Below are positions 1 to 9,453 of a DNA stretch of 64,000 bases, in pieces (the first letter of the stretch is position 1; each line of letters opens with the position of its first letter). Source of the DNA: Leptospira sp. GIMC2001. Its GTDB lineage: Bacteria; Spirochaetota; Leptospiria; Leptospirales; Leptospiraceae. Location of the stretch: contig NZ_CP115468.1 of assembly GCF_028462125.1 (NCBI RefSeq), forward strand, positions 310,001 to 374,000, given 5' to 3'. The position numbers were made by a program, and so were the translations under genes. The notes under the pieces are model-generated. The model had not been told where the DNA came from, made no database searches, and worked only from the letters and a program-made list of their open reading frames with translations.

Positions 1-1201
1 TGCGAAGCTGACGCACATTTCCAGGCCAAGAATAATTGCTCAGAACTTTAATAGAGTCAGGAGCTAGAGTTTTATTCTTACCGTAGACGCCATTGAATTC
101 CAGTAGAAAATAATGAGCAAGAAGAGGAATATCACCACGCCTTTCTCGAAGCGGTGGTAATCTCAATGGAATCTCAGCCAAGCGGTAGTATAAATCCAAA
201 TTGAATGATTCTTTTTCTAAATCTCCGATCAAGTCACGACTTGTTCCACTGATGATTCGCAAGTCCAGGGCAATAGGCTTTTCACCTTTTCCTCTTTGAA
301 GAGTTCCTTGCTTCAATACTTGAAGTAGTCGTTTCTGAAGTTCAGATGGAAGATCTCCAATTGCATCTATGAAAAGAGTTCCTTTATGTGCGCGTTCCAA
401 TTTACCAAAGATGATTCTTCCTTCGGTACCCACTTCTCCTGCTCCAAACATTTCCACTTCGAGCAGGTCGCCCGATAGAGCGGAGCAATCAACTATTTCA
501 AAAGGTCCTTCTCTGCGACTCGATAAACGATGCAGAGCTTTGGCAACAAGTTGTTTCCCAGCGCCTTCTTCTCCAATGATGAGGACAGAAGTCTCTGTTG
601 ATGCAACGTTCCGAATTCTGGTTTTGAGAAAAAGCATCTGTGCATCAAAACCAATTATACTTTCAATTGGGTCTGAACTTGACTTATTCAGATTGACCGC
701 TTCTTTTGTAATTCTTTCTTCTAAAAGCACAAAGGTGAGTTGATTCGCAAATACTTTCGCTCGACTAATGGTTGTTGGAGCAAAATGATCAACTTTATCA
801 GATTCTATATTCAAAACACCGATTGTTTGACCTTGAGCAATCAAAGGAATTGCCAATTCTGATTGAACGGATTCAATCAATTTCACATAACTTGGATCAT
901 TGCTGACATCAGGTGAATAAACCACTTCTTTATTTGCAGCAGATTGCCCGGTGATCCCAACGCTAAATGGGAATTTTGCAGCAAGTTTTTTCTCACCGTC
1001 CATTCCTTTGGCGGCAACGATGGTCAATAATTTCTGTTCTGGGTCAGCAAGGGAAATCGATCCAGTCGTTGCATCGAAGAGACGCAAAGATTCCTCTAAT
1101 ATATAATCCATTTTTGCAGAAATCGTGGGTTTATTACGCAATTCTACTTGAATATGAGAGATCAGCTCGGAGAAATCTTTTTCTTCACTAATGACATCCA
1201 T
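1..1201 (-). CDS. GAF-AAA+ regulator related to sigma-54 activators, degenerate; C-terminus outside window
   Basis: The 400 visible residues hold an N-terminal GAF domain (about 25-160) and a sigma-54-activator-type AAA+ domain (about 180-400), still recognisable by a Walker A variant GEEGAGKQ (210-217), LYYRLAEIPLRLPPLRER and WPGNVRQL. Two hallmark features are missing: the GAFTGA loop that contacts sigma-54 is replaced by GAGEVGTEGRIIFG (253-266), and Walker B reads GTLFIDAIGDL, with Ala where the catalytic Glu normally sits. It may therefore be a DNA-binding or scaffolding protein that no longer remodels RNA polymerase. Any DNA-binding domain would lie beyond the left edge. An in-frame TGA immediately precedes the ATG, so the start is fixed. 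It lies five bases after prfB on the same strand and is probably co-transcribed with it. Confidence 0.85.
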   Translation of the reverse strand, partial: MDVISEEKDFSELISHIQVELRNKPTISAKMDYILEESLRLFDATTGSISLADPEQKLLTIVAAKGMDGEKKLAAKFPFSVGITGQSAANKEVVYSPDVSNDPSYVKLIESVQSELAIPLIAQGQTIGVLNIESDKVDHFAPTTISRAKVFANQLTFVLLEERITKEAVNLNKSSSDPIESIIGFDAQMLFLKTRIRNVASTETSVLIIGEEGAGKQLVAKALHRLSSRREGPFEIVDCSALSGDLLEVEMFGAGEVGTEGRIIFGKLERAHKGTLFIDAIGDLPSELQKRLLQVLKQGTLQRGKGEKPIALDLRIISGTSRDLIGDLEKESFNLDLYYRLAEIPLRLPPLRERRGDIPLLAHYFLLEFNGVYGKNKTLAPDSIKVLSNYSWPGNVRQLR

Positions 1202-1206
1202 TCAGT

Positions 1207-2337
1207 TTAGACCTTCGCGATTTCCTTTTTTAAGGTGCGTGATTTCAAAAATGCCATAATAAACGGCTCTAATTCACCATCCATAACTGCTTGTACATTT
1301 CCAGTTTCATGTTCGGTTCTATGATCTTTTACCATATTGTAAGGATGGAACACATAACTACGAATTTGTGAACCCCAAGCGATGTCTCTCTTCTCGCCGC
1401 CAGATTTTTCTTTTTCTTCGTCAGCTTTCTGCTTTTCAATCTCATACAAACGTGCTTTGAGCATTTTCATAGCAGTGTCTCGGTTCTTGATCTGCGATCT
1501 TTCATTCTGACAAGATACAACAACTCCAGTCGGAAGATGGGTCATTCGAACAGCAGAATCTGTTGTGTTGACGTGCTGACCACCAGAACCAGAAGAACGG
1601 AACACATCAACTCGTAAGTCCTTATCATCAATTTGAATATCTATGGTATCATCTAACTCTGGTGTTACGTAGACAGATACGAACGATGTATGTCTTTTTT
1701 TGTTTGCATCAAAGGGAGAAATTCGAACCAATCTATGAATTCCTGATTCACCCTTAAGATATCCAAAAGCATTTTCACCTTGTACATAAATTGTTGCATT
1801 CTTTATGCCAGCCGCATCACCTTCTTGGTAGTCGACAAGCTGAGACCGATATCCTTTCTTTTCAAGATAACGACTAAACATTCGAAGAAGCATCTCAGCC
1901 CAATCTTGGCTCTCAGTACCACCTGCTCCCGGATGAATATTGATGAAAGCATTACAAGCGTCATCCTTACCGCGAAGAGCTTCCGACATTTCTAGTGTCT
2001 CAAATCTCTCCATGATCGAAGCATAATCCTCGTTCAAGGACTGTGCTCCTTTTTCGCCTAATTCTTCGATTGTCATTTCAATTAAATCAGGAAAGTCAAA
2101 AAGTTCTTTCCTAAGTTCCAACCAGGGTTCAATCTTTGCGGACAATTCATTTTTCTTTTGAGTTACATTACGAGCCTCATCAGGATTGTCCCAGAGATGT
2201 GGGTCTGTAGATCTTTCTTCGAGAGATCGCAATCGATCTAGATCTTCCTGTAAATTTAAAGTACGCCAATAATTTTGAAAAGTGTCAATCGCCTCTTTGC
2301 TGAGACGAAGTAGTTCTTTGGGAGGTTTATAATCCAT
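1207..2337 (-). CDS. prfB: Peptide chain release factor 2
   Basis: Release factor 2 recognises UGA and UAA stop codons in the ribosomal A site and triggers hydrolysis of peptidyl-tRNA. At 376 residues it is full length (E. coli 365). The SPF tripeptide that reads the stop codon is at 207-209 within RISPFD. The universally conserved GGQ motif is at 252-254 within [15 protein letters not shown]. The N-terminal helical part aligns from the first residue, so no programmed +1 frameshift is needed here, unlike in many bacteria. An in-frame TGA lies directly upstream of the ATG. A GAF-AAA+ regulator follows after five bases on the same strand. Confidence 0.97.
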   Translation of the reverse strand: MDYKPPKELLRLSKEAIDTFQNYWRTLNLQEDLDRLRSLEERSTDPHLWDNPDEARNVTQKKNELSAKIEPWLELRKELFDFPDLIEMTIEELGEKGAQSLNEDYASIMERFETLEMSEALRGKDDACNAFINIHPGAGGTESQDWAEMLLRMFSRYLEKKGYRSQLVDYQEGDAAGIKNATIYVQGENAFGYLKGESGIHRLVRISPFDANKKRHTSFVSVYVTPELDDTIDIQIDDKDLRVDVFRSSGSGGQHVNTTDSAVRMTHLPTGVVVSCQNERSQIKNRDTAMKMLKARLYEIEKQKADEEKEKSGGEKRDIAWGSQIRSYVFHPYNMVKDHRTEHETGNVQAVMDGELEPFIMAFLKSRTLKKEIAKV

Positions 2338-2461
2338 TCAAGAAAGAAATCTCACGCCTAGGGAATTTTTCAAGGAGAAAACAGGGTCTTTATTTTTTGC
2401 CTTTGACGATTTCCCCCTATACAGGATTTTAGTACCAAACTTTGTCATAACAGGGGCGACC

Positions 2462-3628
2462 ATGCTTGATTTTTCACTAACGGACGAGCAGAAAGCAGTT
2501 CGAGACTTGGCACGCGATTTTGCCAAAAATGAAATGATTCCTAACGCGGAACACCACGATAAAACAGGTGAATACCCGCTCGAAATACTAAAAAAAGCAT
2601 GGGGAATCGGGCTCATGAATATCCATATCGAACCAGAATACGGTGGAGCAGGTATGGGCGATCTAGACGAAGTCATCATGAATGAAGAGCTTTTTGCTGG
2701 ATGTTCTGGAATGGCAACAGCTATGCTTGCGAATAATTTAGCTTTAGCACCCGTCTTGGTCGGTGCAAGCCACGAACTTAAAAAGAAATATCTCGCTCCG
2801 ATGGCGGAAGAATTCCAAATCTGTGCTTATGCTGTAACAGAACCAGGTGCTGGATCCGATGTTGCAGGAATTCGAACAACAGCAAAAAGAGTAGGAGATG
2901 ATTACATCATCAATGGATCTAAGATGTGGATCACTAATGCTGGTTATGCGAACTGGATGTTTGTTCTAACTAAGACGGATCCTTCTGCAGGACATAAAGC
3001 TATGACTGGTTTCATAGTCGATGCCAAGGCTCCTGGAGTGATCGTTGGCAAGAAAGAAAAGAATATGGGTCAGCGATGTTCAGATACTCGTGGTGTGACT
3101 TTCGAAGATGTGAAAGTCCCAGCTTCCAATATGGTTGGACGAGAGGGAGAAGGATTCAAAATTGCGATGGCAGCATTTGATCATACAAGGCCTGGAGTTG
3201 CTATGGGTGCAGTCGGTGTTGCAAAGGCTGCAATGGAGCATTCTATCCGTTATGCGAATACTCGAAATTCTTTTGGCAAACCCATCTCTGTCAATCAAGG
3301 CGTAAGTTTTATTCTTGCACAGATGGCTCGTGATGTGGAAGCAGGAAGACTTCTTTGTTACCAAGCTGCTTGGATGATTGATCAAGGTTATAGAAATACA
3401 TACCAAGCATCTATCGCTAAGATGTTTTGTGCTGATATGTGTATGAGAGTTTGTACGGACGCAGTTCAAGTTTTTGGTGGATATGGATTCAATGAAGAAT
3501 ATCCAGTGGAGAAGCTAATGCGTGATGCCAAAATTTTCCAAATCTATGAAGGTACATCTCAGATACAAAGAGTCATCGTGTCCAAGTTTTTGAATGATGG
3601 CAAAGGAATAGAGGGTCCGAACGTCTGA
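2462..3628 (+). CDS. Acyl-CoA dehydrogenase
   Basis: A 388-residue FAD-dependent acyl-CoA dehydrogenase, which introduces the trans-2,3 double bond in fatty acyl-CoA or branched-chain acyl-CoA degradation and passes electrons to electron transfer flavoprotein. The first family signature is seen as [13 protein letters not shown] and the second as [20 protein letters not shown]. The catalytic base is probably Glu363 in YEGTSQIQR, as in short- and medium-chain enzymes. A good ribosome binding site (AGGGG) precedes the ATG. Substrate chain length cannot be told from the sequence. Its TGA overlaps the proposed CTG start of trpE, so the two genes are probably translationally coupled, an unusual partnership. 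Confidence 0.95.
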   Translation: MLDFSLTDEQKAVRDLARDFAKNEMIPNAEHHDKTGEYPLEILKKAWGIGLMNIHIEPEYGGAGMGDLDEVIMNEELFAGCSGMATAMLANNLALAPVLVGASHELKKKYLAPMAEEFQICAYAVTEPGAGSDVAGIRTTAKRVGDDYIINGSKMWITNAGYANWMFVLTKTDPSAGHKAMTGFIVDAKAPGVIVGKKEKNMGQRCSDTRGVTFEDVKVPASNMVGREGEGFKIAMAAFDHTRPGVAMGAVGVAKAAMEHSIRYANTRNSFGKPISVNQGVSFILAQMARDVEAGRLLCYQAAWMIDQGYRNTYQASIAKMFCADMCMRVCTDAVQVFGGYGFNEEYPVEKLMRDAKIFQIYEGTSQIQRVIVSKFLNDGKGIEGPNV

Positions 3629-5151
3629 AAGAATTCTCACTAAGTCTTGATGAATTCAGGGATAGATCCAAATTAGGAAACCTCATCCCTGTCTACAAAC
3701 AACTATTATGTGATAAAGAAACTCCAGTCTCACTTTTTATGGACTGGGGAATGGATCATGCTGAAGATTCTGTTCTCTTGGAATCTGTAATTGCAGGGGA
3801 AACTCTCGGCAGAAATTCGTTTCTTGCAAGAGATCCTTTCATTGTCCTCAAAGGCAAGAAGGGAGTTTTCCAATTAACCGAGCGAGCAGAGGATGGTAGA
3901 ACGTCGACAAAAGAAATAACATCTTCCGATCCTCTTAAAGTTTTAGAAGATACAATCGGAAGCCTGGTTCAAGTAGTCGATCCAAGACTTCCTTCATTCC
4001 AAGGTGGTGCAATCGGTTTCCTTGGCTATGATGCAATTCGCTACTACGAAAAAATTCAAGATATCAAACCAGATCTAGAGAATCATCCAGATGCATATTT
4101 TGCCATTTATCATAATATTCTAATTGTTGATCATATCAACCATACAGTGAAGATTCTGGCGAATGCTGATATCCGCAAACATAGTACACTCGATGAGTCA
4201 TACCAGGCAACAATCGAATCTATTCGCAGAATCGAATCAGAAGTTTTTGAGAATCCCAAACCTCATGATTCTATAGTCATTTCCAATCCTGATGGAAATC
4301 CATTGGAGTTTGTTAATGTGATGGGGGATGACGATTATATCGAAGCAATTGCTAAGGCTAAGAAGCATATCTACGATGGGGACATTTTCCAAATTGTTCC
4401 TTCCAGAAAAATCCGATTCCAACCCGATGTCCCTAGCTTCCAAATTTATCGAGCACTTCGAGCAGTGAATCCAAGTCCTTATATGTATTTTGTAAAAACG
4501 GGAAGCTTGCAACTGGTCGGAAGCTCTCCCGAGATCTTAGTCAAGCATAGTCATTCTGTTACAACTCTGCGACCCATTGCTGGAACCAGACCAAGAGGCA
4601 AGGACAGGCAAGAAGATGAACATTTAGCTGCTGATCTACTAGCAGACAAAAAAGAAATTGCCGAACATATCATGTTAGTTGATCTCGGACGTAATGATTT
4701 GGGTCGCATATCTCAGCCTGGAACGGTTAAGGTGCAAGAATTCAAGATCATCGAAATGTATTCTCATGTGATGCATATAGTAAGCCAATGCATTGGCAAA
4801 ATTCGCGCAGATAAAACTGTTTACGATGTAATCCGTGCAACTCTTCCAGCAGGAACCCTCTCTGGAGCTCCAAAAATTCGAGCGATGGAACTCATTGATG
4901 AACTTGAGAATAACCATCGTGGAATATATGGTGGTGGTCTTGGATATATATCTTTTGCAGGTGAGATGGATATGGCGATTATTATCCGAACTATAATCAT
5001 TGATGACAAAGGTGCCTACTTGCAAGCAGGTGGTGGAATCGTTTATGATTCGGATCCAGAAACTGAACTCCAAGAAACCAAGAACAAAATGGCGGGAATG
5101 CTCAAAGCACTTGAATATGCAAGAGCTGGTCTTCGAGGAGAACTGAGATGA
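3625..5151 (+). CDS. trpE: Anthranilate synthase component I, proposed CTG start
   Basis: TrpE converts chorismate and ammonia from TrpG to anthranilate, the first step of tryptophan synthesis. The chorismate-binding domain is clear: [39 protein letters not shown] and [11 protein letters not shown]. The first ATG in frame is at 3739, but the frame stays open upstream to a TGA at 3595 and the intervening residues ([13 protein letters not shown], then [10 protein letters not shown] and ETPVSLF) look like the normal TrpE N-terminus, including the stretch before LLESV that helps form the tryptophan feedback site. The only plausible initiator upstream is CTG at 3625, preceded by GAGGG at 3611-3615 and overlapping the stop of the preceding gene as CTGA. 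With it the protein is 508 residues, normal for the family. PabB is the alternative, but the LLES region and partner favour TrpE. Confidence 0.85.
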   Translation: MKEFSLSLDEFRDRSKLGNLIPVYKQLLCDKETPVSLFMDWGMDHAEDSVLLESVIAGETLGRNSFLARDPFIVLKGKKGVFQLTERAEDGRTSTKEITSSDPLKVLEDTIGSLVQVVDPRLPSFQGGAIGFLGYDAIRYYEKIQDIKPDLENHPDAYFAIYHNILIVDHINHTVKILANADIRKHSTLDESYQATIESIRRIESEVFENPKPHDSIVISNPDGNPLEFVNVMGDDDYIEAIAKAKKHIYDGDIFQIVPSRKIRFQPDVPSFQIYRALRAVNPSPYMYFVKTGSLQLVGSSPEILVKHSHSVTTLRPIAGTRPRGKDRQEDEHLAADLLADKKEIAEHIMLVDLGRNDLGRISQPGTVKVQEFKIIEMYSHVMHIVSQCIGKIRADKTVYDVIRATLPAGTLSGAPKIRAMELIDELENNHRGIYGGGLGYISFAGEMDMAIIIRTIIIDDKGAYLQAGGGIVYDSDPETELQETKNKMAGMLKALEYARAGLRGELR

Positions 5152-5723
5152 TCCTTATAATTGATAATTATGATTCTTTTACATACAATTTATATCAATA
5201 TGTAGGAGTGCATATCAAAGAAGTTGAGGTGATTCGAAATGACAAAATCACCCTGGATGAGATCAATAAATTATCACCTAGTGGAATCATCATTTCACCT
5301 GGACCTGGAAGACCGGAAGATGCTGGAATATCTGTTGATATCATTAAGAAATTTGCAGGACTCTATCCAATATTTGGAGTCTGTCTTGGACATCAGGCTA
5401 TGGGTTATGCTCTGGGAGGTTCAATTGTCTCGGCTCCGACCATTATGCACGGTAAAGTTTCTGTAATAGAGCATAATAGTGAAGGAATATTTGAAGGATT
5501 ACCGAGTCCTTTGAAAGCAACTCGCTATCATTCCCTAGTTATCAGCCCAGAATATTTCCCAAAAGAATTGGAGATTACAGCACAGACACAAGATGGCGTA
5601 ATCATGGGTGTAAGGCATAAAGTTCACAGAAATATGTTTGGTGTTCAATTCCATCCTGAATCTGTGATGACTGAATCAGGATTGGAAATGGTGCAGAATT
5701 TCCTCAAAGTATGTAAGAAATGA
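5148..5723 (+). CDS. trpG: Anthranilate synthase component II, glutamine amidotransferase
   Basis: A 191-residue class I glutamine amidotransferase that supplies ammonia to TrpE. The catalytic triad is visible: Cys79 in FGVCLGHQ, and His169 and Glu171 in FGVQFHPES. The oxyanion-loop motif [11 protein letters not shown] is also present. The ATG overlaps the trpE stop by four bases (ATGA), typical of subunits made in equal amounts. In many bacteria one such protein serves both anthranilate and 4-amino-4-deoxychorismate synthase (PabA); that dual role is possible here but is not shown. Confidence 0.93.
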   Translation: MILIIDNYDSFTYNLYQYVGVHIKEVEVIRNDKITLDEINKLSPSGIIISPGPGRPEDAGISVDIIKKFAGLYPIFGVCLGHQAMGYALGGSIVSAPTIMHGKVSVIEHNSEGIFEGLPSPLKATRYHSLVISPEYFPKELEITAQTQDGVIMGVRHKVHRNMFGVQFHPESVMTESGLEMVQNFLKVCKK

Positions 5724-7603
5724 ATTATTTCAATCGATTACTTGGCTATTCTCTGTATTATAAGAATCGCTTCGTACTCGGTGTATTTTTCGCTCTCATC
5801 ACAGCTCTACTAAATGGGATCTCTCTCACAGCTCTGATCCCTTTGTTTGATTCTCTCGGTGCTGACAAAAAAGCTCGATTTCAATTTGAACTTACACTTC
5901 CGGAGAAAGTGATTCTATTCAAAGAATCAACTTTCGGAGAGAAAAGTTTAGATGGCTTAGAGAGACTCAAAAAAGTTCTAATCGTTGTTAAGCAAGAAAT
6001 TAATAGACATACTATAGATATGGAACCAAAAGAAGTAGTCTGGGCTGCTTGCATTTTCGTTCTTCCCTTGTATTTATTGAAGATGGGATTCTATCTCTTG
6101 TCTGTCTATTGTCTCGCGACGGCTGGATATCGTGCAGTAAGAGACATTCGTCAAGAATTATTTGATAAAGTACAAAGGCTTCCTTTAACCTATTTCTATA
6201 AAGAAAAAACTGGTCTTATCATGAGTCGCGTGATCAATGATGCGGAAATCGTTGCGGCAGTAATCTCTAGTAATTTTCGGGATGCTACTATAAACTTTTT
6301 CTACGTTGTTACACATCTTATGATTCTAGTATATCTGAATACGGAATTATTGGTGTATGCCTGTCTATTGGTACCTGTTGTGATTTTTCCCGTTACCTTG
6401 TTCACCAAAAAGATTTCTAAATCCACTGAGAAATCCCAAGAGAGAATGGCAGATCTAAATGGTCATGTCCAAGAAGTAATCTCTGGAATACGAGTGATTC
6501 GTACTTTTGTTTCGGAGAAATATGAACAGAGTAAATTCCAAGAAATTAACCAAAAGGTTTACCGTAGAATTTTTAAAGGACAATACTATCTTCAAATGGC
6601 TCCGAGTCTTGTTGAGCTAACTTCTTCTATGGTAGTTCTCGGATTCTTTGCGTTAGGTGCTAGTTTTATCTATTCTGGTAAATTCACGCAAGGTGAGTTT
6701 ATGGCATTTCTTTTGACGCTATTGTTTTTGCTTCGACCTCTCACTCAACTATCTCAGATGGTTGGAAAAATCACTCAAGCCAATACTGCAGGCAAGCGAA
6801 TATTTGAAATCATTGATATGGAAACTGGCTCGGAAGAGAAAAGTGGTGAGCTCGAACTACCTGAATTATCTCAGAGCATTAAATTTGAAAACATTTTCTT
6901 CACTTATCCTGGAACTTCCACTTCTGTATTAAAAAATCTTAGTCTTCAAATTAAAATTGGAGAGACTTACGCATTTGTAGGAACAAGTGGATCCGGAAAG
7001 TCAACTCTCATGGATCTACTTCCTAGATTTTATGATCCAACTCGAGGTCGAATTCTTTTTGATAATGTTGACATTCGCGATCTTACTTTGAAAAATTTGC
7101 GCTCGAAGATTGGAATTGTTACACAAGATATATTTTTATTTTCGGGTTCTGTCTTAGATAATATTGCTTACGGTGCAGATAATGTTACTAAGAAGGATGT
7201 AATTCGTGCCGCAAGACTTGCTCATGCTCATGATTTTATAAAGAAAATGGATCATGGTTATGAAACTATGTTAGGCGTTAGAGGACTGAATCTATCAGGC
7301 GGACAGAGGCAAAGGCTAGTTATTGCGCGAGCTCTTTTGAGAGATCCAGAGATTCTTATTTTGGATGAAGCGACTTCTGCCTTAGACGCTGAGAGTGAGA
7401 AACTTGTATCTGAAGCTCTAGATCGATTGTTAAAAAACAGAACCACTTTTATCATCGCTCATCGTTTATCTACGATTCGAAAGGTTAAGAATATAGTCGT
7501 ATTGCAAGATGGTGAGATTCAAGAAATGGGTAATCACGAATCTTTGATCGCCATGAATGGAATTTATAAGAAATTAAATGACAATCAATTCGCAGGAACA
7601 TAG
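5720..7603 (+). CDS. MsbA-like ABC exporter (transmembrane domain fused to ATPase)
   Basis: A 627-residue half-transporter that should work as a homodimer. The first half is a type I ABC exporter membrane domain with an N-terminal membrane helix (about 17-45) and an enlarged first periplasmic loop. The ATPase domain starts near residue 390, with Walker [10 protein letters not shown], signature LSGGQRQRL, Walker [13 protein letters not shown] and switch histidine IIAHRLS. It resembles MsbA and other lipid or multidrug exporters; the substrate cannot be determined from the sequence. Its ATG overlaps the trpG stop by four bases, placing it in the trp operon, although a link to tryptophan synthesis is not obvious. 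Confidence 0.9.
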   Translation: MNYFNRLLGYSLYYKNRFVLGVFFALITALLNGISLTALIPLFDSLGADKKARFQFELTLPEKVILFKESTFGEKSLDGLERLKKVLIVVKQEINRHTIDMEPKEVVWAACIFVLPLYLLKMGFYLLSVYCLATAGYRAVRDIRQELFDKVQRLPLTYFYKEKTGLIMSRVINDAEIVAAVISSNFRDATINFFYVVTHLMILVYLNTELLVYACLLVPVVIFPVTLFTKKISKSTEKSQERMADLNGHVQEVISGIRVIRTFVSEKYEQSKFQEINQKVYRRIFKGQYYLQMAPSLVELTSSMVVLGFFALGASFIYSGKFTQGEFMAFLLTLLFLLRPLTQLSQMVGKITQANTAGKRIFEIIDMETGSEEKSGELELPELSQSIKFENIFFTYPGTSTSVLKNLSLQIKIGETYAFVGTSGSGKSTLMDLLPRFYDPTRGRILFDNVDIRDLTLKNLRSKIGIVTQDIFLFSGSVLDNIAYGADNVTKKDVIRAARLAHAHDFIKKMDHGYETMLGVRGLNLSGGQRQRLVIARALLRDPEILILDEATSALDAESEKLVSEALDRLLKNRTTFIIAHRLSTIRKVKNIVVLQDGEIQEMGNHESLIAMNGIYKKLNDNQFAGT

Positions 7604-7611
7604 ATCAGGAT

Positions 7612-8127
7612 ATGAAAAAAATTTTAATAGTAGATGATAACGATACTTATGCAAGAAATTTACAGACCTATTATTCTGGATTAGGCTATGAATGCGATCG
7701 AGCAGTAGATGCAGCTGAAGGCTGGAAGAAATATTCCGAAAGTAAAAAATCAATGAATTCGGAAACTATGAATTCAAACTCGATAAACCAAAAATCTATA
7801 AACTCAAACACCAAAAATTCAGACTCTATAAATTCAAAGACTAAAAATGAATCTGACTCAATAGATAAGTCCGATTCTCGATCAGTATCCGATTATGAAA
7901 TTATAATTACTGATATCACGATGGAAACACAAACGTCTGGATTGTGGTTTATTCGTCGGGTTCACCGCGATGGCTACCAAGGTGTAAAAATTATCGCAAC
8001 GACAGGATTTGATGTTCCTGGTGTAATGATGATTTCTAAATTGATTCTTCCTTGGTTTGCTGGTATCAAATTCATGATTCCAAAAGTTCCTCTAAAAAAA
8101 GGCGAGGTTGTCCTGATTCCAGTTTAA
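7612..8127 (+). CDS. Single-domain response regulator with a low-complexity insert
   Basis: A stand-alone receiver domain with no output domain. The acidic pair Asp8-Asp9 follows the first strand (ILIVDDN), the phospho-acceptor is probably Asp101 in IITDITM, the conserved Thr lies in IATTGF and the Lys is probably Lys158 in IPK. A normal receiver has its phospho-acceptor near residue 52; here about 50 Ser/Asn/Lys-rich residues (about 43-93) are inserted between helix 2 and strand 3. The last part ([12 protein letters not shown]) departs from the family. It lies eight bases after the ABC exporter with an AGGA ribosome binding site, so it is probably in the same operon. Its kinase is unknown. 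Confidence 0.75.
   Translation: MKKILIVDDNDTYARNLQTYYSGLGYECDRAVDAAEGWKKYSESKKSMNSETMNSNSINQKSINSNTKNSDSINSKTKNESDSIDKSDSRSVSDYEIIITDITMETQTSGLWFIRRVHRDGYQGVKIIATTGFDVPGVMMISKLILPWFAGIKFMIPKVPLKKGEVVLIPV
7738..7890 (+). repeat. Degenerate A-rich repeat tract encoding a Ser/Asn/Lys-rich insert
   Basis: Within the receiver gene, short imperfect units built around AATTCAAA, ACTATGAATTC and AACTCAA recur in frame and encode variations on NSxSI/MN and NSxTKN. The surrounding codons are ordinary receiver sequence, so the tract looks like an in-frame expansion inside a surface loop. Similar tracts occur in three other proteins of this window. Confidence 0.6.
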
Positions 8128-8212
8128 TCGTTAGATAGAAATCTGTCTAATTGGAGAATTTGGATTGGTTCGTGTTCGGGTATATATTTACTCATAAATT
8201 ATTTATTGAATT

Positions 8213-9070
8213 CTAGATTTTTGACTTCAATTCAAGAATAACTTCTGCCGCGAAATCCCAACTCTGCCAAATCATAATAGCTCCCGAAACAACCATTGTA
8301 AACAGGACGATTCTTAGAAACCAGACATTGCTAATTCTGCTCAATAGCATTTTACCAAAAAAAGAACCAATGATTCCAGATACTCCGATTATTGTTCCGC
8401 AAAATATTACAATAAAAGGAAAGTTACCTAATGTAAAGTATGTGATAATTTTGACAATATGAATTAGCATTTCATTTGCTGTTCTAGTCCCTAATAGCTT
8501 TTCTTTACTGAGTCCGTATTTTAGGTAGATGATATTCATTAGCGGACCTACTCCTCCAATCAAACCTGAAAGAAATGCAACAAAAATTCCTATAAAAAGG
8601 AAAGGAATCATCCCAATCGTTTTGGGAATTTCTTCTGAATCAAGATCATGATTGATATCAATTGAATCGCTTGCTATGTTTTCTAGAGAATTGGTAATAT
8701 TTGTTTCTTCTGATTTCTGAGGTGATCTAGCCTTATTAATAAATTGAAAAATTGATAATATCAAAAAAATTCCAATGATCAATTGAATCCAATCCGAGTT
8801 GGAATTCACAAGAATATATGCTCCAGCAAATGCGGCGATTGATGAAGGTATCGCATACCATTTAACTAAATCCCAATCAATTGAATTGCGAAACATCCAG
8901 ATTCGTGAAACACCTGTTATAGATGTTCCGATTGTCATTACAGGTGCCACATAGATTCCACCGAGTAGCATAGACAATAACGGCATAAGCAATAAACTTG
9001 CTCCGCCGCCAGAAAGTGTTGATTGAAAAAAGGATAAAAATGAAATTAAAAAAAAGAGTAAGATTCCCAT
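8213..9070 (-). CDS. TauE/SafE family membrane transporter
   Basis: A 285-residue polytopic protein with about eight membrane helices in two related halves. It shows the family pattern of a Gly-rich first helix region (STLSGGGASLLLMPLL) and a second copy near residue 165-178 (FLSGLIGGVGPLMN). Members export sulfite, sulfoacetate or other organic anions across the inner membrane; the substrate here is unknown. The loop joining the halves (about 115-150) carries an acidic Ser/Asn-rich insert. The gene stands alone between a receiver gene on the opposite strand and a divergent lipoprotein gene. Confidence 0.85.
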   Translation of the reverse strand: MGILLFFLISFLSFFQSTLSGGGASLLLMPLLSMLLGGIYVAPVMTIGTSITGVSRIWMFRNSIDWDLVKWYAIPSSIAAFAGAYILVNSNSDWIQLIIGIFLILSIFQFINKARSPQKSEETNITNSLENIASDSIDINHDLDSEEIPKTIGMIPFLFIGIFVAFLSGLIGGVGPLMNIIYLKYGLSKEKLLGTRTANEMLIHIVKIITYFTLGNFPFIVIFCGTIIGVSGIIGSFFGKMLLSRISNVWFLRIVLFTMVVSGAIMIWQSWDFAAEVILELKSKI

Positions 9071-9112
9071 TGGTTTATAAGTCTAATAGTCAATATTTCA
9101 TAAAAGTTTAAG

Positions 9113-9427
9113 ATGCGAAACCTTTTTCTTCCCAATTTATTATTCATACTTTTTTTTGCTGTACAATGTAGTACGGTACAAGTAGTACCGCAACAGCCTC
9201 ATCCAAAAGATCGCGTTGAGAAAATTATTCCTGGAGAAAGTTATGTTGAGGAACCGGAAAAAGTTGAGCCTGCCTTAATTAAATTCATGCGCGAGGATCT
9301 AGAGAAAGCATCAGACTTAATAGAGAATCTTATCAAAGGCAAAAAGAATTCAGAATCAATTACACCGGCCAAAGATAAATTGAAAAAACAAGAATTTGAA
9401 GAATTGGAACCCTTGCCTAAAAACTAA
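9113..9427 (+). CDS. Small putative lipoprotein
   Basis: A 104-residue protein with a hydrophobic signal (about 3-17) ending in FFAVQC, a plausible spirochetal lipobox with lipidated Cys19. The mature part is short, charged and Pro/Glu/Lys-rich, with a predicted helix around PALIKFMREDLEKASDLI. No known domain was recognised. It is divergent from the TauE-like gene and lies 26 bases before the SrkA-like gene on the same strand. Confidence 0.7.
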   Translation: MRNLFLPNLLFILFFAVQCSTVQVVPQQPHPKDRVEKIIPGESYVEEPEKVEPALIKFMREDLEKASDLIENLIKGKKNSESITPAKDKLKKQEFEELEPLPKN

Positions 9428-9453
9428 GAGGTCTTAATCTGGGACAATATATT

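Noticed and set aside
369..743. 124-codon plus-strand frame at the left edge
   Set aside because: Antisense to the AAA+ domain of the regulator gene, which has clear domain similarity; the translated product looks like nothing known.
2338..2679. Open frame upstream of prfB, in the same frame and separated from it by TGA, which looks like an RF2 frameshift leader
   Set aside because: It is the antisense of the acyl-CoA dehydrogenase gene, has no RF2 similarity and lacks the CTT-TGA-C shift site with its upstream purine-rich stimulator; prfB is already full length.
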